Positions 33,894-47,061 of a stretch of 64,000 nucleotides of DNA are shown one piece after another. The notes under the pieces are model-generated. The model was not told the DNA's origin. It saw only the letters and a list, made by a program, of their open reading frames with translations, and made no database searches. The stretch is from Hydractinia symbiolongicarpus (Eukaryota; Cnidaria; Hydrozoa; Anthoathecata; Hydractiniidae). The stretch is taken from assembly GCF_029227915.1 (NCBI RefSeq), contig NC_079881.1, forward strand, positions 806,001-870,000, written 5' to 3'. The stretch's first letter is position 1; each line of letters begins with the position of its first letter. The translations under genes were made by a program, and so were the position numbers.

Positions 33894-36509
33894 ACCACTA
33901 AAACGCATGAGACTTGTAGTTTTCAAAAATGTTTTCATTTTTAATGAGACGCTGAATAAAAGAAGTTTAATCGCCGGCAAACGAAAACCCGCCATTTCCC
34001 GTAAACCCAGGACTCGGCCCGTATAGTCAAAAGTATACAAAGAAAGTACCCAGGGAGTAAACTCATTTCCCGAACGATTTTTTAAATTATTTTTTCCCAC
34101 TAAAGCACATGAGACTTGTAGTTTTGAAAAATGTTTTCATTTTTGATGAGACGCTGAATAAAAGAAGTTTAACCGCCGGCAAACGAAAACCCGCGATTTC
34201 CCGTAAATCCCGGACTCGGCCCGTATAGTCAAAAGTATACAAAGAAAGTACCCTGTGAGTAAACTCATTTCCAAAACGATTTTTTAAATTATCTTTTCAC
34301 CACTAAAACGCATGAGACTTGCAGTTTTCAAAAATGTTTTCATTTTTGATGAGACGCTGAATAAAAGAAGTTTAATCTCCGGCAAACGAAAACCCGCCAT
34401 TTCCCGTAAACCCCGGACTCGGCCCGTATAGTCAAAAGTATACAAAGAAAGTACCCAGGGGGTAAACTCATTTCCCGAACAATTTTTTAAATTATTTTTT
34501 CACCACTAAAACGCATGAGACTTGTAGTTTACAAAAATGTTTTCATTTTTGATGAGACGCTGAATAAAAGAAGTTTAATCGCCGCCAAACGAAAACCTGC
34601 GATTTCCCGTAAATCCCAGATTCGGCCCGTATAGTCAAAAGTATACAAAGAAGGTACCCAGGGAGTAAACTCATTTCCCGAACGATTTTTTAAATTACTT
34701 TTTCACCACTAAAACGCATGAGACTTGTAGTTTTCAGAAATGTTTTCATTTTTGATGAGACGCTGAATAAAAGAAGTTTAATCGCCGGCAAACGAAAACC
34801 TGCGATTTCCCGTAAATCCCAGATTCGGCCCGTATAGTCAAAAGTATACAAAGAAGGTACCCAGGGAGTAAACTCATTTCCCGAACAATTTTTTAAATTA
34901 TTTTTTCACCACTAAAACGCATGAGACTTGTAGTTTACAAAAATGTTTTCATTTTTGATGAGACGCTGAATAAAAGAAGTTTAATCGCCGGCAAACGAAA
35001 ACCTGCGATTTCCCGTAAATCCCAGATTCGGCCCGTATAGTCAAAAGTATACAAAGAAGGTACCCAGGGAGTAAACTCATTTCCCGAACGATTTTTTAAA
35101 TTATTTTTTCCCACTAAAGCACATGAGACTTGTAGTTTTTAAAAATGTTTTTATTTTTGATGAGACGCCTAATGAAAGTGGTTTAATCGCCGGCAAAAGA
35201 AAACCTGCGATTTCCCGTAAACCTCGGGCTTGGCCTTTATAGTCGCATGTATACAAAGAAAGTACCCTGTAAGTAAACTCATTTCCAAAACGATTTTTAA
35301 ATTATCTTTTCACCACTAAAACGCATGAGACTTGTAGTTTTCAAAAATGTTTTCATTTTTAATGAGACGCTGAATAAAAGAAGTTTAATCGCCGGCAAAC
35401 GAAAACCCGCCATTTCCCGTAAACCCAGGACTCGGCCCGTATAGTCAAAAGTATACAAAGAAAGTACCCAGGGAGTAAACTCATTTCCCGAACGATTTTT
35501 TAAATTATTTTTTCCCACTAAAGCACATGAGACTTGTAGTTTTTAAAAATGTTTTCATTTTTGATGAGACGCTGAATAAAAGAAGTTTAACCGCCGGCAA
35601 ACGAAAACCCGCGATTTCCCGTAAATCCCGGACTCGGCCCGTATAGTCAAAAGTATACAAAGAAAGTACCCTGTGAGTAAACTCATTTCCAAAACGATTT
35701 TTTAAATTATCTTTTCACCACTAAAACGCATGAGACTTGTAGTTTTCAAAAATGTTTTCATTTTTAATGAGACGCTGAATAAAAGAAGTTTAATCGCCGG
35801 CAAACGAAAACCCGCCATTTCCCGTAAACCCAGGACTCGGCCCGTATAGTCAAAAGTATACAAAGAAAGTACCCAGGGAGTAAACTCATTTCCCGAACGA
35901 TTTTTTAAATTATTTTTTCCCACTAAAGCACATGAGACTTGTAGTGTTTAAAAATGTTTTCATTTTTGATGAGACGCCTAATGAAAGTGGTTTAATCGCC
36001 GGCAAAAGAAAACCTGCGATTTCCCGTAAACCTCGGGCTTGGCCTTTATAGTCGCATGTATACAAAGAAAGTACCCTGTAAGTAAACTCATTTCCAAAAC
36101 GATTTTTAAATTATCTTTTCACCACTAAAACGCATGAGACTTGTAGTTTTCAAAAATGTTTTCATTTTTAATGAGACGTTGAATAAAAGAAGTTTAATCG
36201 CCGGCAAACGAAAACCCGCCATTTCCCGTAAACCCAGGACTCGGCCCGTATAGTCAAAAGTATACAAAGAAAGTACCCAGGGAGTAAACTCATTTCCCGA
36301 ACAATTTTTTAAATTATTTTTTCCCACTAAAGCACATGAGACTTGTAGTTTTTAAAAATGTTTTCATTTTTGATGAGACGCCTAATGAAAGTGGTTTAAT
36401 CGCCGGCAAAAGAAAACCTGCGATTTCCCGTAAACCTCGGGCTTGGCCTTTATAGTCGCATGTATACAAAGAAAGTACCCTGTAAGTAAACTCATTTCCA
36501 AAACGATTT

Positions 36510-37522
36510 TTAAATTATCTTTTCACCACTAAAACGCATGAGACTTGTAGTTTTCAAAAATGTTTTCATTTTTAATGAGACGCTGAATAAAAGAAGTTTA
36601 ATCGCCGGCAAACGAAAACCCGCCATTTCCCGTAAACCCAGGACTCGGCCCGTATAGTCAAAAGTATACAAAGAAAGTACCCAGGGAGTAAACTCATTTC
36701 CCGAACGATTTTTTAAATTATTTTTTCCCACTAAAGCACATGAGACTTGTAGTTTTTAAAAATGTTTTCATTTTTGATGAGACGCTGAATAAAAGAAGTT
36801 TAACCGCCGGCAAACGAAAACCCGCGATTTCCCGTAAATCCCGGACTCGGCCCGTATAGTCAAAAGTATACAAAGAAAGTACCCTGTGAGTAAACTCATT
36901 TCCAAAACGATTTTTTAAATTATCTTTTCACCACTAAAACGCATGAGACTTGCAGTTTTCAAAAATGTTTTCATTTTTGATGAGACGCTGAATAAAAGAA
37001 GTTTAATCTCCGGCAAACGAAAACCCGCCATTTCCCGTAAACCCCGGACTCGGCCCGTATAGTCAAAAGTATACAAAGAAAGTACCCAGGGGGTAAACTC
37101 ATTTCCCGAACAATTTTTTAAATTATTTTTTCACCACTAAAACGCATGAGACTTGTAGTTTACAAAAATGTTTTCATTTTTGATGAGACGCTGAATAAAA
37201 GAAGTTTAATCGCCGGCAAACGAAAACCTGCGATTTCCCGTAAATCCCAGATTCGGCCCGTATAGTCAAAAGTATACAAAGAAGGTACCCAGGGAGTAAA
37301 CTCATTTCCCGAACGATTTTTTAAATTACTTTTTCACCACTAAAACGCATGAGACTTGTAGTTTTCAGAAATGTTTTCATTTTTGATGAGACGCCTAATG
37401 AAAGTGGTTTAATCGCCGGCAAAAGAAAACCTGCGATTTCCCGTAAACCTCGGGCTTGGCCTTTATAGTCGCATGTATACAAAGAAAGTACCCTGTAAGT
37501 AAACTCATTTCCAAAACGATTT
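36510..37522 (+). repeat. Pentamer HOR, dispersed copy (1013 bp)
   Basis: Same five-monomer order as 29832-30844, lying 6.7 kb away and embedded between dimers. It shows that the dimer and pentamer forms are intermixed along R4 and are not confined to separate blocks. Confidence 0.84.
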
Positions 37523-40500
37523 TTAAATTATCTTTTCACCACTAAAACGCATGAGACTTGTAGTTTTCAAAAATGTTTTCATTTTTAATGAGACGCTGAA
37601 TAAAAGAAGTTTAATCGCCGGCAAACGAAAACCCGCCATTTCCCGTAAACCCAGGACTCGGCCCGTATAGTCAAAAGTATACAAAGAAAGTACCCAGGGA
37701 GTAAACTCATTTCCCGAACGATTTTTTAAATTATTTTTTCCCACTAAAGCACATGAGACTTGTAGTTTTTAAAAATGTTTTCATTTTTGATGAGACGCCT
37801 AATGAAAGTGGTTTAATCGCCGGCAAAAGAAAACCTGCGATTTCCCGTAAACCTCGGGCTTGGCCTTTATAGTCGCATGTATACAAAGAAAGTACCCTGT
37901 AAGTAAACTCATTTCCAAAACGATTTTTAAATTATCTTTTCACCACTAAAACGCATGAGACTTGTAGTTTTCAAAAATGTTTTCATTTTTAATGAGACGC
38001 TGAATAAAAGAAGTTTAATCGCCGGCAAACGAAAACCCGCCATTTCCCGTAAACCCAGGACTCGGCCCGTATAGTCAAAAGTATACAAAGAAAGTACCCA
38101 GGGAGTAAACTCATTTCCCGAACGATTTTTTAAATTATTTTTTCCCACTAAAGCACATGAGACTTGTAGTTTTTAAAAATGTTTTCATTTTTGATGAGAC
38201 GCTGAATAAAAGAAGTTTAACCGCCGGCAAACGAAAACCCGCGATTTTAAAGTAAATCCCGGACTCGGCCCGTATAGTCAAAAGTATACAAAGAAAGTAC
38301 CCTGTGAGTAAACTCATTTCCAAAACGATTTTTTAAATTATCTTTTCACCACTAAAACGCATGAGACTTGCAGTTTTCAAAAATGTTTTCATTTTTGATG
38401 AGACGCTGAATAAAAGAAGTTTAATCTCCGGCAAACGAAAACCCGCCATTTCCCGTAAACCCCGGACTCGGCCCGTATAGTCAAAAGTATACAAAGAAAG
38501 TACCCAGGGGGTAAACTCATTTCCCGAACAATTTTTTAAATTATTTTTTCACCACTAAAACGCATGAGACTTGTAGTTTACAAAAATGTTTTCATTTTTG
38601 ATGAGACGCTGAATAAAAGAAGTTTAATCGCCGGCAAACGAAAACCCACGACTTCCCGTAAATCCCCGACTCGGCCCGTATAGTCAAAAGTATACAAAGA
38701 AGGTACCCAGGGAGTAAACTCATTTCCCGAACGATTTTTTAAATTACTTTTTCACCACTAAAACGCATGAGACTTGTAGTTTTCAGAAATGTTTTCATTT
38801 TTGATGAGACGCCTAATGAAAGTGGTTTAATCGCCGGCAAAAGAAAACCTGCGATTTCCCGTAAACCTCGGGCTTGGCCTTTATAGTCGCATGTATACAA
38901 AGAAAGTACCCTGGAAGTAAACTCATTTCCAAAACGAATTTTAAATTATCTTTTCACCACTAAAACGCATGAGACTTGTAGTTTTCAAAAATGTTTTCAT
39001 TTTTGATGAGACGCCTAATGAAAGTGGTTTAATCGCCGGGAAAAGAAAACCTGCGATTTCCCGTAAACATCGGGCTTGGCCTTTATAGTCGCATGTATAC
39101 AAAGAAAGTACCCTGTAAGTAAACTCATTTCCTAAACGATTTTTAAATTACCTTTTCACCACTAAAACGCATGAGACTTGTAGTTTTCAAAAATGTTTTC
39201 ATTTTTAATGAGACGCTGAATAAAAGAAGTTTAATCGCCGGCAAACGAAAACCCGCCATTTCCCGTAAACCCAGGACTCGGCCCGTATAGTCAAAAGTAT
39301 ACAAAGAAAGTACCCAGGGAGTAAACTCATTTCCCGAACGATTTTTTAAATTATTTTTTCCCACTAAAGCACATGAGACTTGTAGTTTTTAAAAATGTTT
39401 TCATTTTTGATGAGACGCTGAATAAAAGAAGTTTAACCGCCGGCAAACGAAAACCCGCGATTTCCCGTAAATCCCGGACTCGGCCCGTATAGTCAAAAGT
39501 ATACAAAGAAAGTACCCTGTAAGTAAACTCATTTCCAAAACGATTTTTAAATTATCTTTTCACCACTAAAACGCATGAGACTTGTAGTTTTCAAAAATGT
39601 TTTCATTTTTAATGAGACGCTGAATAAAAGAAGTTTAATCGCCGGCAAACGAAAACCCGCCATTTCCCGTAAACCCAGGACTCGGCCCGTATAGTCAAAA
39701 GTATACAAAGAAAGTACCCAGGGAGTAAACTCATTTCCCGAACGATTTTTTAAATTATTTTTTCCCACTAAAGCACATGAGACTTGTAGTTTTTAAAAAT
39801 GTTTTTATTTTTGATGAGACGCCTAATGAAAGTGGTTTAATCGCCGGCAAAAGAAAACCTGCGATTTCCCGTAAACCTCGGGCTTGGCCTTTATAGTCGC
39901 ATGTATACAAAGAAAGTACCCTGTAAGTAAACTCATTTCCAAAACGATTTTTAAATTATCTTTTCACCACTAAAACGCATGAGACTTGTAGTTTTCAAAA
40001 ATGTTTTCATTTTTAATGAGACGCTGAATAAAAGAAGTTTAATCGCCGGCAAACGAAAACCCGCCATTTCCCGTAAACCCAGGACTCGGCCCGTATAGTC
40101 AAAAGTATACAAAGAAAGTACCCAGGGAGTAAACTCATTTCCCGAACGATTTTTTAAATTATTTTTTCCCACTAAAGCACATGAGACTTGTAGTTTTTAA
40201 AAATGTTTTCATTTTTGATGAGACGCCTAATGAAAGTGGTTTAATCGCCGGCAAAAGAAAACCTGCGATTTCCCGTAAACCTCGGGCTTGGCCTTTATAG
40301 TCGCATGTATACAAAGAAAGTACCCTGTAAGTAAACTCATTTCCAAAACGATTTTTAAATTATCTTTTCACCACTAAAACGCATGAGACTTGTAGTTTTC
40401 AAAAATGTTTTCATTTTTAATGAGACGCTGAATAAAAGAAGTTTAATCGCCGGCAAACGAAAACCCGCCATTTCCCGTAAACACAGGACTCGGCCCGTAT

Positions 40501-43500
40501 AGTCAAAAGTATACAAAGAAAGTACCCAGGGAGTAAACTCATTTCCCGAACGATTTTTTAAATTATTTTTTCCCACTAAAGCACATGAGACTTGTAGTTT
40601 TTAAAAATGTTTTCATTTTTGATGAGACGCTGAATAAAAGAAGTTTAACCGCCGGCAAACGAAAACCCGCGATTTCCCGTAAATCCCGGACTCGGCCCGT
40701 ATAGTCAAAAGTATACAAAGAAAGTACCCTGTAAGTAAACTCATTTCCAAAACGATTTTTAAATTATCTTTTCACCACTAAAACGCATGAGACTTGTAGT
40801 TTTCAAAAATGTTTTCATTTTTAATGAGACGCTGAATAAAAGAAGTTTAATCGCCGGCAAACGAAAACCCGCCATTTCCCGTAAACCCAGGACTCGGCCC
40901 GTATAGTCAAAAGTATACAAAGAAAGTACCCAGGGAGTAAACTCATTTCCCGAACGATTTTTTAAATTATTTTTTCCCACTAAAGCACATGAGACTTGTA
41001 GTTTTTAAAAATGTTTTCATTTTTGATGAGACGCCTAATGAAAGTGGTTTAATCGCCGGCAAAAGAAAACCTACGATTTCCCGTAAACCTCGGGCTTCGC
41101 CTTTATAGTCGCATGTATACAAAGAAAGTACCCTGTAAGTAAACTCATTTCCAAAACGATTTTTAAATTATCTTTTCACCACTAAAACGCATGAGACTTG
41201 TAGTTTTCAAAAATGTTTTCATTTTTAATGAGACGCTGAATAAAAGAAGTTTAATCGCCGGCAAACGAAAACCCGCCATTTCCCGTAAACCCAGGACTCG
41301 GCCCGTATAGTCAAAAGTATACAAAGAAAGTACCCAGGGAGTAAACTCATTTCCCGAACGATTTTTTAAATTATTATTTGAACCACTAAAGCCCACGAGA
41401 CTTGTAGTTTTTTAAAATGTTTTCATTTTTGATGAGACGCTGAATAAAAGAAGTATAATCGCCGGCAAACGAAAACCCGCGACATCCCGTAAATCCCGGA
41501 CTCGGCCCGTATAGTCAAAAGTATACAAAGAAAGTACCCAGGGAGTAAACTCATTTCCCGAACGATGTTTTAAATTATTTTTTCATCACTAAAACGCATG
41601 AGACTTGTAGTTTTCAGAAATGTTTTCATTTTTGATGAGACGCTTAATGAAAGTGGTTTAATCGCCGGCAAACGAAAACCCGCGATTTCCCGTACATCCC
41701 GGGCTTGGCCCGTATAGTCGAATGTATACAAAGAAAGTACCCAGGGAGTAAACTCATTTCCCGAACGATTTTTTAAATTATTATTTAACCACTAAAACCC
41801 ATGAGACTTGTAGTTTTTAAAAATGTTTTCACTTTTGATGACACGCTGAATAAAAGAAGTTTAATCGCCGGCAAACGAAAACCCGCCATTTCCCATAAAC
41901 CCCGGACTCGGCCCGTATAGTCAAAAGTATACAAAGAAAGTACCCAGGGAGTAAACTCATTTCCCGAACGATTTTTTAAATTATTTTTTCATCACTAAAA
42001 CGCATGAGACTGGTAGTTTTCAGAAATGTTTTCATTTTTGATGAGACGCTTAATGAGAGTGGTTTAATAGCCGGCTAACGAAAACCCGCGATTTCCCGTA
42101 AATCCCGGGCTTGGCTTGTATAGTCAAAAGTATACAAATGAAGTACCCAAGGAGTAAACTCATTTCCCGAACGATTTTTTAAATGATCTTTTCACCACTA
42201 AAACGCATGAGACTTGTAGTTTTCAGAAATGTTTTCATTTTTGATGAGACGCTTAATGAAAGTGGTTTAATCGCCGGCAAACGAAAACCCGCGATTTCCC
42301 GTACATCCCGGGCTTGGCCCGTATAGTCGAATGTATACAAAGAAAGTACCCAGGGAGTAAACTCATTTCCCGAACGATTTTTTAAATTATTATTTAACCA
42401 CTAAAACCCATGAGACTTGTAGTTTTTAAAAATGTTTTCACTTTTGATGACACGCTGAATAAAAGAAGTTTAATCGCCGGCAAACGAAAACCCGCCATTT
42501 CCCATAAACCCCGGACTCGGCCCGTATAGTCAAAAGTATACAAAGAAAGTACCCAGGGAGTAAACTCATTTCCCGAACGATTTTTTAAATTATTTTTTCA
42601 TCACTAAAACGCATGAGACTTGTAGTTTTCAGAAATGTTTTCATTTTTGATGAGACGCTTAATGAAAGTGGTTTAATAGCCGGCAAACGAAAACCCGCGA
42701 TTTCCCGTAAATCCCGGGCTTGGCTTGTATAGTCAAAAGTATACAAATGAAGTACCCAGGGAGTAAACTCATTTCCCGAACGATTTTTTAAATTATCTTT
42801 TCACCACTAAAACGCATGAGACTTGTAGTTTTCAAAAATGTATTCATTTTTGATGAGACGCTGAATAAAAGAAGTTTAATCGCCGGCAAGCGAAAAGCCG
42901 CCATTTCCAGTAAACCCCTGACTCGGCCTGTATAGTCAAAAGTATACAAAGAAAGTACCCAGGGACTAAACTCATTTCCCGAACGATTTTTTAAAATATT
43001 TTTTCACCGCTAAAACGCATGAGACTTGTAGTTTTCAAAAATGTTTTCCTTTTTGATGAGACGCTGAATAAAAGAAGTTTAATCGCCGGCAAACGAAAAC
43101 CTGCGATTTCCCGTAAATCCTGGACTCGGCCAATATAGTCAAAAGTATACAAAGAAAGTACCCTGGGAGTAAACTCATTACCCGAACGATTTTTTAAATT
43201 ATTATTTAACCACTAAAGCCCATGAGACTTGTAGTTTTTAAAAATGTTTTCACTTTTGATGACACGCTGAATAAAAGAAGTTTAATCGCCGGCAAACGAA
43301 AACCCGCCATTTCCCATAAACCCCGGACTCGGCCCGTATAGTCAAAAGTATACAAAGAAAGTACCCAGGGAGTAAACTCATTTCCCGAACGATTTTTTAA
43401 ATTATTTTTTCATCACTAAAACGCATGAGACTTGTAGTTTTCAGAAATGTTTTCATTTTTGATGAGACGCTTAATGAAAGTGGTTTAATAGCCGGCAAAC

Positions 43501-44427
43501 GAAAACCCGCGATTTCCAGTAAACCCCGGACTCGGCCTGTATAGTCAAAAGTATACAAAGAAAGTACCCAGGGACTAAACTCATTTCCCGAACGATTTTT
43601 TAAAATATTTTTTCACTGCTAAAACGCATGAGACTTGTAGTTTTCAAAAATGTTTTCATTTTTGATGAGACGCTGAATAAAAGAAGTTTAATCGCCGGCA
43701 AACGAAAACCTGCGATTTCCCGTAAATCCTGGATTCGGCCAATATAGTCAAAAGTATACAAAGAAAGTACCCTGGGAGTAAACTCATTACCCGAACGATT
43801 TTTTAAATTATTATTTAACCACTAAAGCCCATGAGACTTGTAGTTTTTAAAAATGTTTTCACTTTTGATGACACGCTGAATAAAAGAAGTTTAATCGCCG
43901 GCAAACGAAAACCCGCCATTTCCCATAAACCCCGGACTCGGCCCGTATAGTCAAAAGTATACAAAGAAAGTACCCAGGGAGTAAACTCATTTCCCGAACG
44001 ATTTTTTAAATTATTTTTTCACCACTAAAACGCATGAGACTTGTAGTTTACAAAAATGTTTTCATTTTTGATGAGACGCTGAATAAAAGAAGTTTAATCG
44101 CCGGCAAACGAAAACCTGCGATTTCCCGTAAATCCTGGACTCGGCCAATATAGTCAAAAGTATACAAAGAAAGTACCCTGGGAGTAAACTCATTACCCGA
44201 ACGATTTTTTAAATTATTATTTCACCACTAAAGCCCACGAGACTATTAGTTTTTAAAAATGTTTTCATTTTTGATGAGACGCTGAATAAAAGAAGTTTAA
44301 TCGCCGGCAAACGAAAACCCGCGACATCCCGTAAATCCCGGACTCGGCCCGTATAGTCAAAAGTATACAAAGAGAAGTACCCAGGTAGTAAACTCATTTC
44401 CCGAACGATTTTTTAAATTATTTTTTC

Positions 44428-46858
44428 ATCACTAAAACGCATGAGACTTGTAGTTTTCAGAAATGTTTTCATTTTTGATGAGACGCTTAATGAAAGTGGT
44501 TTAATCGCTGGCAAACGAAAACCCGCGATTTCCCGTACATCCCGGGCCTGGCCCGTATAGTCGAATGTATACAAAGAAAGTACCCAGGGAGTAAACTCAT
44601 TTCCGGAACGATTTTTTAAATTATTATTTAACCACTAAAGCCCATGAGACTTGTAGTTTTTAAAAATGTTTTCACTTTTGATGACACGCTGAATAAAAGA
44701 AGTTTAATCGCCGGCAAACGAAAACCCGTAATTTCCCGTAAATCCCCGACTCGGCCCGTATAGTCAAAAGTATACAAAGAAAGTACCCAGGGAGTAAACG
44801 CATTTCCCGAACGATTTTTTAAATTATTTTTTCATCACTAAAACGCATGAGACTTGTAGTTTTTAGAAATGTTTTCATTTTTGATGAGACGCTTAATGAA
44901 AGTGGTTTAATCGCCGGCAAACGAAAACCCGCGATTTCCCGTACATCCCGGGTTTGGCCCGTATAGTCGAATGTATACAAAGAAAGTACCCAGGGAGTAA
45001 ACTCATTTCCCGAACGATTTTTTAAATTATTATTTAACCACTAAAGCCCATGAGACTTGTAGTTTTTACAAATGTTTTCATTTTTGATGAGACGCTGAAT
45101 AAAAGGAGTTTAATCGCCGGCAAACGAAAACCCGCGACTTCCCGTAAATCCCTGACTCGGCCCGTATAGTCAAAAGTATACAAAGAAAGTACCCAGGGAG
45201 TAAACTCATTTCCAAAACGATTTTTTAAATTATCTTTTCACCACTAAAACGCATGACACTTGTAGTTTTCAAAAATGTTTTCATTTTTGATAAGACGCTG
45301 AATAAAAGAAGTTTAATCGCCGGCAAACGAAACCCCGCCATTTCCCGTAAACCCCGGACTCGGCCCGTATAGTCAAAAGTATACAAAGAAAGTACCCAGG
45401 GAGTAAACTCATTTCCCGAACGATTTTTTAAATTATTTTTTCATCACTAAAACGCATGAGACTTGTAGTTTTCAGAAATGTTTTCATTTTTGATGAGACG
45501 CTTAATGAAAGTGGTTTAATAGCCCGCAAACGAAAACCCGCGATTTCCAGTAAACCCCGGACTCGGCCTGTATAGTCAAAAGTATACAAAGAAAGTACCC
45601 AGGGACTAATTTCCCGAACGATTTTTTAAAATATTTTTTCACCGCTAAAACGCATGAGACTTGTAGTTTTCAAAAATGTTTTCATTTTTGATGAGACGCT
45701 GAATAAAAGAAGTTTAATCGCCGGCAAACGAAAACCTGCGATTTCCCGTAAATCCTGGACTCGGCCAATATAGTCAAAAGTATACAAAGAAAGTACCCTG
45801 GGAGTAAACTCATTACCCGAACGATTTTTTAAATTATTATTTAACCACTAAAGCCCATGAGACTTGTAGTTTTTAAAAATGTTTTCACTTTTGATGACAC
45901 GCTGAATAAAAGAAGTTTAATCGCCGGCAAACGAAAACCCGCCATTTCCCATAAACCCCGGACTCGGCCCGTATAGTCAAAAGTATACAAAGAAAGTACC
46001 CAGGGAGTAAACTTATTTCCCGAACGATTTTTTAAATTATTTTTTCACCACTAAAACGCATGAGACTTGTAGTTTACAAAAATGTTTTCATTTTTGATGA
46101 GACGCTGAATAAAAGAAGTTTAATCGCCGGCAAACGAAAACCTGCGATTTCCCGTAAATCCTGGACTCGGCCAATATAGTCAAAAGTATACAAAGAAAGT
46201 ACCCTGGGAGTAAACTCATTACCCGAACGATTTTTTAAATTATTATTTCACCACTAAAGCCCACGAGACTATTAGTTTTTAAAAATGTTTTCATTTTTGA
46301 TGAGACGCTGAATAAAAGAAGTTTAATCGCCGGCAAACGAAAACCCGCGACATCCCGTAAATCCCGGACTCGGCCCGTATAGTCAAAAGTATACAAAGAA
46401 AGTACCCAGGGAGTAAACTCATTTCCCGAACGATTTTTTAAATTATTTTTTCATCATTAAAACGCATGAGACTTGTAGTTTTCAGAAATGTTTTCATTTT
46501 TGATGAGACGCTTAATGAAAGTGATTTAATCGCTGGCAAACGAAAACCCGCGATTTCCCGTACATCCCGGGCCTGGCCCGTATAGTCGAATGTATACAAA
46601 GAAAGTACCCAGGGAGTAAACTCATTTCCGGAGCGATTTTTTAAATTATTATTTAACCACTAAAGCCCATGAGACTTGTAGTTTTTAAAAATGTTTTCAC
46701 TTTTGATGACACGCTGAATAAAAGAAGTTTAATCGCCGGCAAACGAAAACCCGTAACTTCCCGTAAATCCCCAACTCGGCCCGTATAGTCAAAAGTATAC
46801 AAAGAAAGTACCCAGGGAGTAAACGCATTTCCCGAACGATTTTTTAAATTATTTTTTC
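44428..46858 (+). repeat. Twelve-monomer segment, copy 1
   Basis: Twelve monomers matched in order at an offset of 2634 bp. Shared rare marks in this copy are GGGCCTGGCCCG near 44544, GTTTTTAGAAATG near 44859, GTTTTTACAAATG near 45062, GGGACTAATTTCCCG (a 5-bp loss of AACTC) at 45603 and GACTATTAG at 46267. Confidence 0.88.
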
Positions 46859-47061
46859 ATCACTAAAACGCATGAGACTTGTAGTTTTCAAAAATGTTTT
46901 CATTTTTGATAAGACGCTGAATAAAAGAAGTTTAATCGCCGGCAAACGAAACCCCGCCATTTCCCGTAAACCCCGGACTCGGCCCGTATAGTCAAAAGTA
47001 TACAAAGAAAGTACCCAGGGAGTAAACTCATTTCCCGAACGATTTTTTAAATTATTTTTTC
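46859..47061 (+). repeat. Thirteenth monomer separating the 12-mer copies
   Basis: One 203-bp A unit with TTTTGATAAGACGC and CGAAACCCCGCC. It has no partner at the equivalent place after the second copy, where a unit with GTTTTTAGAAATG follows. It makes the repeat interval thirteen units while twelve are shared. Confidence 0.82.

Larger units (their letters stand above)
28619..41375 (+). repeat. Domain R4: homogenised dimer and pentamer block
   Basis: At least 22 copies of one A variant (CATTTTTAATGAGACGC plus AAACCCAGGACTCGG) occur with almost no differences. They usually alternate with one C variant (CCCACTAAAGCAC, GACGCCTAATG, AACCTCGGGCTTGGCC, GTCGCATGTATAC, CCCTGTAAG). Spacings are 404, 405, 808-809, 1013, 1216 and 1418 bp, that is 2, 4, 5, 6 and 7 monomers. 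Differences between copies are mostly single bases, for example CATTTTTCATGAG near 32325 and AGACGTTGAAT near 36176. Lower divergence than elsewhere in the window implies recent amplification. Confidence 0.9.
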
